Shown here: positions 8,960 to 17,660 of the stretch, one piece after another
Position numbering within the stretch: position 1 is the stretch's first letter
Layout: each line of letters begins with the position of its first letter
NCBI RefSeq assembly: GCF_001883705.2
Contig: NZ_MDEQ02000029.1
Span: forward strand, 25,536 to 89,535
DNA: 64,000 nucleotides
From: Burkholderia catarinensis
GTDB lineage: Bacteria; Pseudomonadota; Gammaproteobacteria; Burkholderiales; Burkholderiaceae
Reading direction: 5' to 3'
Program-made: the position numbers and the translations under genes
Notes under the pieces: model-generated
What the model was told of the DNA's origin: nothing
What the model saw: the letters and a program-made list of their open reading frames with translations, nothing else
Database searches by the model: none

Positions 8960-10048
8960 TTACAGAACGGCGTCCTTGCGCACGCCGTTGGAGGCAAAGA
9001 ACCGCTTGAGGCGCACCAGCGCTTCCTGCTGGATCTGCCGCACGCGCTCGCGCGTGAGCCCCATCTCGTCGGCCAGCTCCTCGAGCGTCGCCGGTTCGAT
9101 GTGGTTCAGGCCGAAGCGGCGCTCGATCACATGCCGATGCTTGTCGGACAGCCGCGACAGCCACGCGCGCGTCAGCGTTTCGAGCTCGCGGTGCTGCACC
9201 TCGGCGTCGGGTGACTGGCTCTGGTCGTCGGGCAGCAGGTCGAGCAGGCTGCTCGCGGGATCGAGATCGAGCGGCGCGTCGAGCGACGCCGTGTGCTCGT
9301 TGAGCGCGAGGATATCGGTGACTTCCTCGGCGGTCTTGCCGGTGAGATAGGCGATGTCGTCGATGCTGGCTTCGCGGCGTTCGGCCGCCTCGCCCGTCGA
9401 CATCGAATTCTTTTCAAGGTGGCGCTTCGCGCGCAGCACCTGGTTCAGTTCGCGGATCACGTGCACGGGCAGGCGCACCGTGCGGGCCTGGTTCATGATC
9501 GCCCGCTCGATGCTCTGCCGGATCCACCACGTCGCATAGGTCGAGAAACGGAAACCGCGCGTCGGGTCGAATTTCTCGATCGCGTGCATCAGGCCGAGGT
9601 TGCCTTCCTCGATCAGGTCGAGCAGCGGCACGCCGCGGTTCAGATACCCCTTGGCGATACTGACGACGAGACGCAGGTTGCGCTCGATCATCACCTGCCG
9701 CGCCTCGAATTCGCCAGCCTTGGCGAGACGGGAATAGCGCTGCTCCTCCTCGACGGTCAGCAGCGGCTTCACGCTGATGCGGTTCAGGTAATGCTGGATC
9801 GTGTCGGCCGTGAGCTCGGCCTGCAGCAGCGTGCGGAAATCGTCGACATCGGGCGCTGCTTCCGAGCGGCCTTCGCGCTCGTCGTCGCCACCGTCGGCCT
9901 CGGCGTCGCGCGCCTCGAGATCACGGTCGTTTTCCGCGACGTCGTCTTCGTCGTCCGTCGAAGCACCAGCTCGCCCCACCGATGCTTGCGTGGCACGACT
10001 GATTTTCTCAGACTCGGCTTGCGGCTCGTGGCGCTTCGATTTCGGCAT
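8960..10048 (-). CDS. rpoS: RNA polymerase sigma factor RpoS
   Basis: Stationary-phase/general-stress sigma factor of the sigma-70 family, 362 residues. The acidic N-terminus (about 1-75) is followed by region 1.2 (DTIQHYLNRISV), region 2 (KGYLNRGVPLLDLIEEGNLG and FSTYATWWIRQSIERAI for -10 recognition), region 3 (PVHVIRELNQVLRA) and region 4 with the HTH LEELADEMGLTRERVRQIQQ. It lies 11 bp downstream of nlpD, the conserved nlpD-rpoS arrangement in which a main rpoS promoter often lies inside nlpD. RpoS rather than RpoH/RpoD is supported by the neighbourhood and the size. Confidence 0.95.
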   Translation of the reverse strand: MPKSKRHEPQAESEKISRATQASVGRAGASTDDEDDVAENDRDLEARDAEADGGDDEREGRSEAAPDVDDFRTLLQAELTADTIQHYLNRISVKPLLTVEEEQRYSRLAKAGEFEARQVMIERNLRLVVSIAKGYLNRGVPLLDLIEEGNLGLMHAIEKFDPTRGFRFSTYATWWIRQSIERAIMNQARTVRLPVHVIRELNQVLRAKRHLEKNSMSTGEAAERREASIDDIAYLTGKTAEEVTDILALNEHTASLDAPLDLDPASSLLDLLPDDQSQSPDAEVQHRELETLTRAWLSRLSDKHRHVIERRFGLNHIEPATLEELADEMGLTRERVRQIQQEALVRLKRFFASNGVRKDAVL

Positions 10049-10059
10049 GGTCGTCTCGG

Positions 10060-10947
10060 TTATTGAGGCGGCAAATACTTCAGCGGATCGACAGGCTTAC
10101 CCTGCCGGCGAACCTCGAAATGCAGCATCACGCGGTCGGAATCGCTGTTACCCATCTCGGCGATCTTCTGCCCCTTCGTTACCGCGTCCCCCTCTTTTAC
10201 CATCAAAGCGCGATTATGTGCATACGCCGTGAGGTAAGTTGCATCGTGTTTGATGATAATGAGGTTGCCGTAGCCGCGCAGGCCGCTGCCGGAGTAGACG
10301 ACACGGCCGTCGGCCGCCGCTTTCACGGGCTCGCCGGCCGCGCCGCCGATGTTGACACCCTTGTTCTTCGCGTCGTCGAACCCGTTCAGAACGGGACCGC
10401 GCGCGGGCCACGCGAACGTCACGGGGCCGCTCGGGGCCGCCGCCGTGTCGCTCGATCCGGTGGCCGCTGCCGGCGCCGGCGCGAGCGTGGACGACGTGCC
10501 GGCAGCCGGCGTCGCGGGGCCGCTGCTCAGCGGCGCGGTCGCGACGGCGGCGCCCGCGATCGGCGCGGCGGCCGGTGCGCCCGCAACCGCGGCGCCGCCC
10601 GGCGGCGCGACGCGCAGCAACTGGTCGACCTCGATCTGGTTCGGGTTCGACAGGTTGTTCCACGACGCGATGTCGCGATAGTTCTGCCCGTTCTCGAGCG
10701 CAATCCGGTACAGCGTGTCGCCCGGCTTCACACGGTAGAAGCCAGGCGGCGGCGGGCCGAGCGGCACCGCGGGCTGCGCGGTGGCGGTCGAGCCGAGCGA
10801 CCCGGAGCGGTCGACGACGGGCGCGTTGTCGAGCCGCGTCGCACAGGCAGCCAGTAGCGTGGAGAACGCAGCCACACAGATCGCGCGCTGGGCGAGCGTG
10901 AGCGGTTCCCTGGATCGGTTGTTTTGCATCGCGCGCAACATACTCAT
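10060..10947 (-). CDS. nlpD: LysM/M23-domain murein hydrolase activator NlpD
   Basis: Lipoprotein that activates amidases for daughter-cell separation. It has a signal peptide with lipobox (STLLAAC), a LysM domain (FYRVKPGDTLYRIALENGQN), an Ala/Pro linker and a C-terminal M23 (LytM) domain. The catalytic LytM positions are degenerate: the usual HxxxD is NKGVN and the HxH motif is MLH, so it should activate rather than cleave, as in E. coli NlpD. The start is uncertain: ATG at 10947 is used here; a TTG at 10956 overlaps the pcm stop and has GGAG 4 bp upstream. It sits between pcm and rpoS. Confidence 0.9.
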   Translation of the reverse strand: MSMLRAMQNNRSREPLTLAQRAICVAAFSTLLAACATRLDNAPVVDRSGSLGSTATAQPAVPLGPPPPGFYRVKPGDTLYRIALENGQNYRDIASWNNLSNPNQIEVDQLLRVAPPGGAAVAGAPAAAPIAGAAVATAPLSSGPATPAAGTSSTLAPAPAAATGSSDTAAAPSGPVTFAWPARGPVLNGFDDAKNKGVNIGGAAGEPVKAAADGRVVYSGSGLRGYGNLIIIKHDATYLTAYAHNRALMVKEGDAVTKGQKIAEMGNSDSDRVMLHFEVRRQGKPVDPLKYLPPQ

Positions 10948-10952
10948 CGGTT

Positions 10953-11885
10953 TCAAATCACTCCGGATTTTAAAGGGACAAAGAAAACGCGATCAAGCCG
11001 TGACTCTCGCCATTGCGCGTGCGCGACGCGCTCGACGAGCGTGAGCACCTGGTGCTGCCCGCTCTGCGCGCCGACCGGCGCGACGAGCCGCCCGCCGATC
11101 GCGAGCTGCTCGAGCAGCGCCTGCGGCACGTCGAGCCCCGCCGCCGCGATCACGATCGCGTCGAACGGGGCCGCGGACGGCAGACCGACACGCCCGTCGC
11201 CGTAGTGCAGACGGATGTTCGGCACGCGCAGCGGCCGCAGGTTCAGCTTCGCGCGCTCGTAGAGCGGCTTGATGCGTTCAATCGAATACACGTCGCGTGC
11301 CACGTGGCTCAGCACGGCGGCCTGATAGCCGCAGCCCGTGCCGATCTCGAGGACGCGCTCGAGCGTGCGGCCGGCCATCGCGAGCTCGATCATGCGCGCG
11401 ACGACCGACGGCTTTGAAATCGTCTGGTGGTGGCCGATGGGCAACGCGGAATCCTCATAGGCCTGCGTCGCGAGCCCCGGATCCACGAACATGTGGCGCG
11501 GCACCGCGGCCATCGCATCCAGCACGCGTGCGTCGGTCACGCCGTTCGCGCGCAGCCGTTCGACCATCCGCTCGCGCACACGTTCCGACGTGAGCGCGAA
11601 CGCGCCGGCCGGCGCGACGCTCGGCGCAGCCGGCTTCGGCAGCGCGGGCTTCAGCGCAGTCGGCTTCGGCGCGGTCGCAGGCTTCGCGGCGGCCGGACCG
11701 GGCAACGTCGTTCGCACGGCAGCAGGCTTCACCGCAACCGGTTTCAGCACGGCCGCGGGCTTGTCGGCGGCCTTCGGCGCCGAGACCGCCGCATGGCGTT
11801 CGCCGGCCCGACCCTCCGACTTGCGTGGCGCTCGCTTGAGATCTTCGAGCGCGAGCGGGAACCGCTTCGCGCGCTCGCCGCTCAT
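10953..11885 (-). CDS. pcm: Protein-L-isoaspartate O-methyltransferase
   Basis: Repairs isoaspartyl residues in aged proteins by SAM-dependent carboxyl methylation. The conserved domain (about residues 95-310) contains the AVPRHMFVDPGLATQAYEDS entry, the GHHQTISKP segment and the SAM motif VLEIGTGCGYQAAVLS. About 90 extra N-terminal residues are lysine/alanine/proline-rich with KPAAV/KPAL-like repeats; E. coli Pcm lacks these. The ATG at 11885 overlaps the surE stop (ATGA), giving translational coupling in the surE-pcm-nlpD-rpoS block. Confidence 0.93.
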   Translation of the reverse strand: MSGERAKRFPLALEDLKRAPRKSEGRAGERHAAVSAPKAADKPAAVLKPVAVKPAAVRTTLPGPAAAKPATAPKPTALKPALPKPAAPSVAPAGAFALTSERVRERMVERLRANGVTDARVLDAMAAVPRHMFVDPGLATQAYEDSALPIGHHQTISKPSVVARMIELAMAGRTLERVLEIGTGCGYQAAVLSHVARDVYSIERIKPLYERAKLNLRPLRVPNIRLHYGDGRVGLPSAAPFDAIVIAAAGLDVPQALLEQLAIGGRLVAPVGAQSGQHQVLTLVERVAHAQWRESRLDRVFFVPLKSGVI

Positions 11886-12643
11886 GAGGCCCGCCCTCCG
11901 GCGCGCGCCCATTCGCGCGTCGCGGGCAGCATCTGCGTATGCGTGAGGTCGAGCTGCAGCGGCGTGATCGACACGAAACCGTTTGCCACCGCGTGGAAAT
12001 CGGTTCCGTCGCTCGCGTCCAGCGCCGCGCCCGCCGCACCGATCCAGTACACCGGCTCGCCGCGCGGGTCGGTCTGGCGAATCACCGGCTGCGACGGATG
12101 ACGCTTGCCGAGGCGCGTGACCTTCCAGCCCTTCAGCTCGTCGTACGGCAGGTTCGGAATATTGACGTTCAGCAGCGGCTGGCCCGGCAGCGGATGCGCG
12201 AGGTAGTGCTCGACGATTTCCGCGGCGACGCGCGCGGCGTCCGCCAGATGGGCCCAGCCCTTGTCGGCCAGCGAGAATGCGATGGCCGGAACGCCGAACA
12301 TGATGCCTTCGGTGGCGGCTGCAACTGTCCCCGAATAGAGCGTGTCTTCGCCCATGTTCTGGCCGTTGTTGATCCCGGAAACGACGAGGTCCGGCCTGGC
12401 GTCGGTCATCCCCGTCAACGCGACGTGCACCGAATCGGTCGGCGTGCCGTTCACGTAGAAGAAACCCGTACCCGCAGCGCGCTGCACCGACAGCGGCCGC
12501 GACAACGTGAGGGAATTCGACGCGCCGCTGCAGTTCTGCTCGGGCGCGATCACCGTGAGCTCGGCCAGCGGCCGCAGCGCTTCGCTGAGCGCGGCGAGAC
12601 CGGGGGCGAGATAGCCGTCGTCGTTGCTGAGTAGGATTCGCAT
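11882..12643 (-). CDS. surE: 5'/3'-nucleotidase SurE
   Basis: Stationary-phase survival nucleotidase that dephosphorylates nucleoside monophosphates and short polyphosphates using a divalent metal. The N-terminal MRILLSNDDGY carries the metal-binding Asp pair (D8, D9); NCSGASNSLTLSRPL and the central SGINNGQNMGED with its metal-binding Asn complete the site. Starting at the ATG at 12643 gives 253 residues, the family size. Its 3' end overlaps pcm by 4 bp. Confidence 0.95.
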   Translation of the reverse strand: MRILLSNDDGYLAPGLAALSEALRPLAELTVIAPEQNCSGASNSLTLSRPLSVQRAAGTGFFYVNGTPTDSVHVALTGMTDARPDLVVSGINNGQNMGEDTLYSGTVAAATEGIMFGVPAIAFSLADKGWAHLADAARVAAEIVEHYLAHPLPGQPLLNVNIPNLPYDELKGWKVTRLGKRHPSQPVIRQTDPRGEPVYWIGAAGAALDASDGTDFHAVANGFVSITPLQLDLTHTQMLPATREWARAGGRAS

Positions 12644-12759
12644 CCGGCGATTGTAACCGAGGAAAGATGGCGCGAGAGCGACAGTCCGGCCGCCGCGGAC
12701 GCACGGGCGGGCGCATGCGCGCACGATGCGCCGCCGCATTGCGCGGCGGCGTTCTGCAC

Positions 12760-13965
12760 TCAGATCGTACCCGCGTCGCGCAGTGCGGCAATCGCCTGCG
12801 CGTCGTAGCCGAGGCCGCGCAGCACCTCATCCGTATGCTCGCCGAGTTCGGGCCCGAGCCAGCGCGTTTCGCCCGGCGTATCCGACAGCTTCGGCGTGAT
12901 GTTCGGCAGCGGAATGTCGGTGCCGTCAGGCAGCTTGAAGCGCTGGATCATCTGCCGTGCGACGAACTGCGGATCGGTGAACATGTCCGCGGCACTGTAG
13001 ATGCGCCCGGCCGGCACGTCGGCCGCGTTGAGCACGACGAGCGCGTCGTCGATCGTGCGCGGCGCGAGCCACGCGGCAATCGCGTCGTCGATCTCCTGCG
13101 TGCGCGGCACGCGCCCGTCGTTGCGTGCAAGCGCGGGATCGTCGGCGAGGTCGTCGCGCTCGATCGCCTTCATCAGCCGCTTGAAGATCGGATCGCTGTT
13201 GCCGCCGATCACGATGCTGCCGTCGCGGCACGCATACGTATTCGACGGGACGATGCCCGGCAGCGACGCGCCGGTGCGCTCGCGCACCATCCCGTACACG
13301 CCGTATTCGGGCACCACGCTTTCCATCATGTTGAAGACGGCTTCGTACAGTGCAACGTCGACCACCTGCCCCGCACCGCCGTTGACCTTGCGGTGATGGA
13401 GCGCCATCAGCGCGCCGATCACGCCGTGCAGCGCGGCGATCGAATCGCCGATCGAGATGCCGATGCGCGGCGGCGGCAGATCGGGATAGCCGGTGATGTG
13501 ACGCAGCCCGCCCATCGATTCGGCGATCGCGCCGAAGCCGGGCCGGTCGCGGTACGGGCCCGTCTGCCCGTAGCCGGACAGGCGCACCATCACGAGGCCC
13601 GGGTTGTCGGCCGACAGCACGTCGTAGCCGAGCCCGAGCTTTTCGAGCAGGCCCGGACGGAAGTTCTCGATCACGATGTCGGCCTCGCTCGCGAGTTGCC
13701 TCGCGATCGCCTTGCCGGCATCGGCTTTCAGATTGAGCGTGACCGATTTCTTGTTGCGCGCCTGGACGGACCACCACAGCGACGTGCCGCCCTGCTCCGG
13801 GTGGAGCTTGCGCCACTTGCGCAGCGGGTCGCCGCCGTTCGGATCCTCGATCTTGATCACTTCCGCGCCGAATTCGGCGAACAACCGCGACGCGAACGGT
13901 CCCGCGATCAGCGTTCCGAATTCGAGCACTTTGACGCCCGCGAGCGGGCCCTGGCTGGTGCTCAT
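12760..13965 (-). CDS. CaiB/BaiF (class III) CoA-transferase family protein
   Basis: Family III CoA-transferases move CoA between carboxylic acids (formyl-CoA/oxalate, carnitine, succinate or mesaconate types). The 401 residues start MSTSQGPLAGVKVLEFGTLI and include the ADIVIENFRPGLLEKLGLGYD segment with the family's catalytic aspartate region, then SGYGQTGPYRDRPGFG and GDSIAALHGVIGALMALHHR. A GGGAGA ribosome site precedes the ATG at 13965. The substrate is not deducible. It lies alone between recR and surE on the same strand; a GC-rich hairpin at 12728-12751 follows it. Confidence 0.88.
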   Translation of the reverse strand: MSTSQGPLAGVKVLEFGTLIAGPFASRLFAEFGAEVIKIEDPNGGDPLRKWRKLHPEQGGTSLWWSVQARNKKSVTLNLKADAGKAIARQLASEADIVIENFRPGLLEKLGLGYDVLSADNPGLVMVRLSGYGQTGPYRDRPGFGAIAESMGGLRHITGYPDLPPPRIGISIGDSIAALHGVIGALMALHHRKVNGGAGQVVDVALYEAVFNMMESVVPEYGVYGMVRERTGASLPGIVPSNTYACRDGSIVIGGNSDPIFKRLMKAIERDDLADDPALARNDGRVPRTQEIDDAIAAWLAPRTIDDALVVLNAADVPAGRIYSAADMFTDPQFVARQMIQRFKLPDGTDIPLPNITPKLSDTPGETRWLGPELGEHTDEVLRGLGYDAQAIAALRDAGTI

Positions 13966-14012
13966 GTGTCTCCCTGGCATGAGGACGGCGCCGCCTGCCG
14001 GCGGCGCCCGGC

Positions 14013-14609
14013 TTACATCGTGCGGCGGTCGAGCATCGCGCGGGCGATGGTGCCAGCGTCGACGTATTCGAGCTCGCCGCCCACTGGCACGCCGCGCGCG
14101 AGGCGCGTGACCGCGAGCCCGCGCGCCTTCAGCGTCTGGCCGAGGTAGTGCGCGGTGGCTTCACCCTCGTTCGTGAAGTTGGTCGCGAGCACGACTTCCT
14201 TGACGATTCCGTCGGACGCACGCCGCACGAGGCGGTCGAAATGGATTTCCTTCGGGCCGATCCCGTCCAGCGGGCTCAGTCGCCCCATCAGCACGAAATA
14301 CAGCCCGCGGTAAGTCATCGTCTGCTCGAGCATGATCTGGTCGGCAGGCGTCTCGACGACGCACAGCAGCGTCGGATCACGCTCCTCGTCGCTGCAGACC
14401 TCGCAGATCTGCGCTTCGGTGAACGTGTTGCACTTCTCGCAGTGCTGCAGGTGCTCGGTCGCGAACAGCAGCGACCGGCCGAGCCGCTCCGCGCCCTCCC
14501 GGTCGTGCTGCATCAGGTGGACCGCCATGCGCTGCGCGGATTTCGGCCCGACGCCGGGCAGCACGCGCAATGCTTCGACGAGAGCGGACAGGGCGGACGG
14601 CTGTTTCAT
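14013..14609 (-). CDS. recR: Recombination mediator RecR
   Basis: Part of RecFOR, which loads RecA on gapped SSB-coated DNA. The 198-residue protein has the N-terminal helix-hairpin-helix (LRVLPGVGPKSAQRMAVHL), the four-cysteine zinc finger (CEKCNTFTEAQICEVC), a Toprim domain (LLCVVETPADQIMLEQT, LSPLDGIGP) and a C-terminal Walker-B-like tail. The order dnaX-ybaB-recR is conserved across many bacteria and is intact here. Confidence 0.96.
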   Translation of the reverse strand: MKQPSALSALVEALRVLPGVGPKSAQRMAVHLMQHDREGAERLGRSLLFATEHLQHCEKCNTFTEAQICEVCSDEERDPTLLCVVETPADQIMLEQTMTYRGLYFVLMGRLSPLDGIGPKEIHFDRLVRRASDGIVKEVVLATNFTNEGEATAHYLGQTLKARGLAVTRLARGVPVGGELEYVDAGTIARAMLDRRTM

Positions 14610-14640
14610 ACGGCGGCAAAAAGTGGCACGGACGCCGCGC

Positions 14641-14967
14641 TCAGAACGGCAGCTTGAAGCCCGGGGGCAGCGGCAGGCCCGACGTCATGCCGCTCATCTT
14701 TTCCTGCGACGTCGCTTCGGCCTTGCGCACGGCGTCGTTGACCGCGGCGGCGACGAGATCCTCGAGCATGTCCTTGTCGTCGGCGAGCAGGCTCGGGTCG
14801 ATCGACACGCGGCGCACTTCGTTGCGGCACGTCATCGTCACCTTGACGAGACCCGCCCCTGACTGCCCTTCGACTTCGATCAGCGCAAGCTGCTCCTGCA
14901 TCTTCTTCATGTTTTCCTGCATTTGCTGCGCTTGCTTCATCAGTCCGGCGAGGTTGCCTTTCAACAT
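14641..14967 (-). CDS. ybaB: YbaB/EbfC family nucleoid-associated protein
   Basis: Small DNA-binding dimer of the YbaB/EbfC family, 108 residues. The sequence starts MLKGNLAGLMKQAQQMQENM with an amphipathic helix rich in Gln/Met, followed by VEGQSGAGLVKVTMTCRNEV and the LEDLVAAAVNDAVRKAE helix. The ATG at 14967 has GGAGTATTC-type spacing upstream. It lies between dnaX and recR; the terminator-like hairpin in front of it may reduce read-through from dnaX. Confidence 0.94.
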   Translation of the reverse strand: MLKGNLAGLMKQAQQMQENMKKMQEQLALIEVEGQSGAGLVKVTMTCRNEVRRVSIDPSLLADDKDMLEDLVAAAVNDAVRKAEATSQEKMSGMTSGLPLPPGFKLPF

Positions 14968-14992
14968 GGGAATACTCCTTCTTGATCGTGTG

Positions 14993-15018
14993 AAAACCGG
15001 CACGCGGCGCGTGCCGGC
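14993..15018 (-). terminator. Terminator-like hairpin between dnaX and ybaB
   Basis: Read on minus, a 9-bp perfect stem CCGGCACGC/GCGTGCCGG with a 3-nt loop is followed by TTTTC, 44 bp after the dnaX stop and 26 bp before ybaB. It is likely an attenuator rather than a full stop, because ybaB-recR normally belong to the same operon. Confidence 0.65.
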
Positions 15019-15061
15019 CAATGTGTGCGGGCGTGATTGTGCCTGTCGCGGTGCGCTCGGT

Positions 15062-17431
15062 TCAATGCAGCGTCGGCGGCGGGCCGTCCGGCGCCGAATC
15101 GGCGAGCGGTCGCACCGAGCCCTCGACGATGCGTGCACCGAAGTCGCGCACGAGCTGCTGGACGAACGGATCGCCGTGAATCTCCTGCTCGGCCTCGCGC
15201 TGGCGTGCCGCGCGCGCGGCCGCATCGAGCGCCGCCGCCGTGCGCCGTGCGGGCCCGACCTCGACAGCCACCTCGACCGGCTTGCCGAGCGCGTCGGCGA
15301 GCGCAGCCTTCAGCTTCGCCACCTGTGCGGCCTCTGCATACTGCGGCACCGGTACGGAAAGTTTCAACGTGGTCGCATCGACGGCCGTCAGTTCGCTGTT
15401 GAACGCGAGCTGGTACGCGACACCCTTCAGCGGCAGCCGCGCGGCCAGTGCCGGCCACTCGCCGTCGAAGCCGACCGGATCAAGCGCGACCGCAGGCGGC
15501 AACGGACGCGTGTCGACCGGTGCGGCCGGACGGGTTTCGGCCAGCTTCGGCGTCACGCGCACATCGTCGGGACCGCTGTCGAACACGGGAACGAAGCCAT
15601 CGTCGGAGCCGCCGAACATCTCGTCGGCGCTGAGCGGCACGTAATCGTCCGGCGGGATGTCCTCCCACGGCGGCGAAGCCTGGCGCGAATCGGCCGCCTG
15701 CGGCGCGCGGGCGGCCGCGCGCGGCGTCGGCACCTGAACGGCGGGACGCGGTGCGACGGGCTTCTCGGCGGCCGGCTGGGCTGCCGGTTTCGGCGCGGCG
15801 CCTGCCCGCGCACGGTCGGACGACACGCGCATCCCCGCATTGCGCAGCACATCGAGCGCGGCGGCGGCACCGCCTGCGCGCACTGACGGGCGCGCGGCAG
15901 GCTCGGGCGGCGCAGCGCGCGGCGCCGGTTCGGCCGGCGCAGCCGGTTCGTCGTTCCGCTGCGCAACGGCAACCGAGGCAGCCGCAGGCGGCTCCGGTTC
16001 GTTGCGGGCGGGTGGCGGCATATCGCCGGCCGGTGCCGATTGCGGCATCGCATCCGTTTCCGGCTGCGGCTGCGGCTGCGGCGTTTCGATAACGGGTGCA
16101 TCAGCCGAGGCCGGCGCGGATGCCTGGACGGCACGCGGCTTCACGGCCGGCAGGCCGGCTTCGTCGCCGGACTGCGCCGGCGCTGAACGCGCAACCGGCG
16201 CAGCCGGTGCGGCAGCCTGCGGACGCACTGCCTCCGCGGGCGCGGCCGATACCGGCTTCGCCGCAGCGGCCGATGCCGCGGCCGGGCGCGGACTCGGCAC
16301 GGCACGCGGCACGGACGGCTGGCCGCCCGGCGCACTGCCGGCGGCAACGGCCGGCTCGAACGCGAGCATCCGCAGCAGCGTCATCGTGAAGCCGGCGTAT
16401 TCGTCCGGTGCCAGGCCGAGCTCCGCGCGACCGACCGTCGCGATCTGATAGAACAGTTGAACCTGTTCGGGGCTCAGCGTCTCCGCGAAGCGGCGCAGGT
16501 CGGCCGCTTCCGGCCATTCGTCGAGCACCGAGCCCGGCGCGAACTGCGCCCATGCAATCCGGTGCAGCAGGCTCGCGAGATCCTGCAGCGCGGTCGAGAA
16601 CGACAGGCTACGCAGCGACATCTCGTCGGCAATCGCGAGGATTTCCGGGCCGCTGCCACCCGCGAGCGAGTCGAGCAGGCGCACCATGTAGGTCTGGTCG
16701 AGCGCGCCGAGCATGCCCGACACGGCCGACTCGGTCACCTCGTTCGCCGAATAGGCGATCGCCTGGTCGGTGAGCGACAGCGCGTCGCGCATGCTGCCTT
16801 GCGCCGCGCGTGCGAGCAGGCGCAGCGCCTGCGGCTCGAACGTGATCTGCTCTTCGCCGAGGATCCGTTCGAGATGCGACACGATGTGCCCGGCCGGCAT
16901 CTGCTTCAGGTTGAACTGCAGGCAGCGCGACAGCACGGTGACGGGAATTTTCTGCGGATCGGTCGTCGCGAGGATGAACTTGACGTGCGGCGGCGGCTCC
17001 TCGAGCGTCTTCAGCATCGCGTTGAACGCGTGATTCGTCAGCATGTGCACTTCGTCGATCATGTAGACCTTGAAGCGCGCATCGACGGGTGCGTACACCG
17101 CGCGCTCCAGCAGAGCGGCCATCTCGTCGACGCCGCGGTTGCTCGCGGCATCCATCTCGACGTAATCGACGAAACGCCCTTCGTCGATCTCGCGACAGGC
17201 ACGGCACACGCCGCACGGCTGCGACGTGACGCCGGTTTCACAGTTGAGCGCCTTCGCGAAGATCCGCGACAGTGTCGTCTTGCCGACACCGCGGGTTCCG
17301 GTAAACAGATAGGCGTGATGGAGACGCCCGCCGTCGAGCGCGTGCGTGAGCGCCCTGACAACGTGCTCCTGGCCGACGAGCGAAGCGAAATCCTTCGGAC
17401 GCCACTTGCGTGCGAGAACTTGATAGGTCAT
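15062..17431 (-). CDS. dnaX: DNA polymerase III subunit tau (gamma/tau)
   Basis: AAA+ clamp-loader subunit that also tethers polymerase and DnaB helicase. The 789-residue protein opens MTYQVLARKWRPKDFASLVG, has Walker A GTRGVGKTTLSR near residue 45, the four-cysteine zinc module (CETGVTSQPCGVCRAC) and the SRC sensor motif (VTVLSRCLQFNL). Domain III ends near residue 360. Residues about 365-620 are a highly Ala/Pro-rich linker before the C-terminal tau-specific domain V. No A-rich slippery heptamer was seen, so a frameshifted gamma form is not predicted. Confidence 0.95.
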   Translation of the reverse strand: MTYQVLARKWRPKDFASLVGQEHVVRALTHALDGGRLHHAYLFTGTRGVGKTTLSRIFAKALNCETGVTSQPCGVCRACREIDEGRFVDYVEMDAASNRGVDEMAALLERAVYAPVDARFKVYMIDEVHMLTNHAFNAMLKTLEEPPPHVKFILATTDPQKIPVTVLSRCLQFNLKQMPAGHIVSHLERILGEEQITFEPQALRLLARAAQGSMRDALSLTDQAIAYSANEVTESAVSGMLGALDQTYMVRLLDSLAGGSGPEILAIADEMSLRSLSFSTALQDLASLLHRIAWAQFAPGSVLDEWPEAADLRRFAETLSPEQVQLFYQIATVGRAELGLAPDEYAGFTMTLLRMLAFEPAVAAGSAPGGQPSVPRAVPSPRPAAASAAAAKPVSAAPAEAVRPQAAAPAAPVARSAPAQSGDEAGLPAVKPRAVQASAPASADAPVIETPQPQPQPETDAMPQSAPAGDMPPPARNEPEPPAAASVAVAQRNDEPAAPAEPAPRAAPPEPAARPSVRAGGAAAALDVLRNAGMRVSSDRARAGAAPKPAAQPAAEKPVAPRPAVQVPTPRAAARAPQAADSRQASPPWEDIPPDDYVPLSADEMFGGSDDGFVPVFDSGPDDVRVTPKLAETRPAAPVDTRPLPPAVALDPVGFDGEWPALAARLPLKGVAYQLAFNSELTAVDATTLKLSVPVPQYAEAAQVAKLKAALADALGKPVEVAVEVGPARRTAAALDAAARAARQREAEQEIHGDPFVQQLVRDFGARIVEGSVRPLADSAPDGPPPTLH

Positions 17432-17526
17432 CGAGAAATTGTATCAGTAACGCTGCGTCGCGCCGACACGCGAAACGGTGCGGAAGACGGGCAAAGTGCA
17501 GGTCAAACGGAGTGTGGTGCAGAAAT

Positions 17527-17550
17527 AAAAAACGCCCGGCGAACGGGGCG
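17527..17550 (-). terminator. Rho-independent terminator of ffs
   Basis: On minus, a CGCCCC...GGGCG hairpin is followed by TTTTTT, directly downstream of the 4.5S RNA gene. Confidence 0.8.
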
Positions 17551-17559
17551 AGAAGGAAG

Positions 17560-17660
17560 GTGACGAGCCTGACCCTCGGCACTGGCGGAAAACGATTGTG
17601 GCTGCTTCGTTCCCGACCTGACCAGGTTCACCGCCCCACCATGCGAGGAGGCCCGTCACG
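17560..17660 (-). ncRNA. ffs: 4.5S signal recognition particle RNA (small bacterial type)
   Basis: RNA core of the SRP; it binds Ffh to target nascent membrane proteins. On minus the universally conserved apical core is present: GGTGAACCTGGTCAGGTC, then GGGAACGAAGCAGCC, around positions 17599-17635. The outer ends pair (GACGGGCCT with AGGCTCGTC, one G-U), defining a hairpin of about 100 nt. A TAGAAT -10 box lies 7-12 nt upstream of the inferred 5' end and a terminator follows the 3' end. The location just upstream of dnaX is common in beta-proteobacteria. Exact ends are approximate. Confidence 0.93.

Noticed and set aside
12728..12751. GC-rich hairpin downstream of the CoA-transferase gene as terminator
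   Set aside because: Stem is good but there is no T-run on the transcribed side; mentioned only within the gene entry.
10953..12830. Possible SurE-Pcm fusion protein
   Set aside because: The extended frame is not the surE frame; real surE and pcm overlap by ATGA.
15062..17431. Programmed frameshift in dnaX giving gamma subunit
   Set aside because: No A-rich slippery heptamer with a following stem was seen at the end of domain III.
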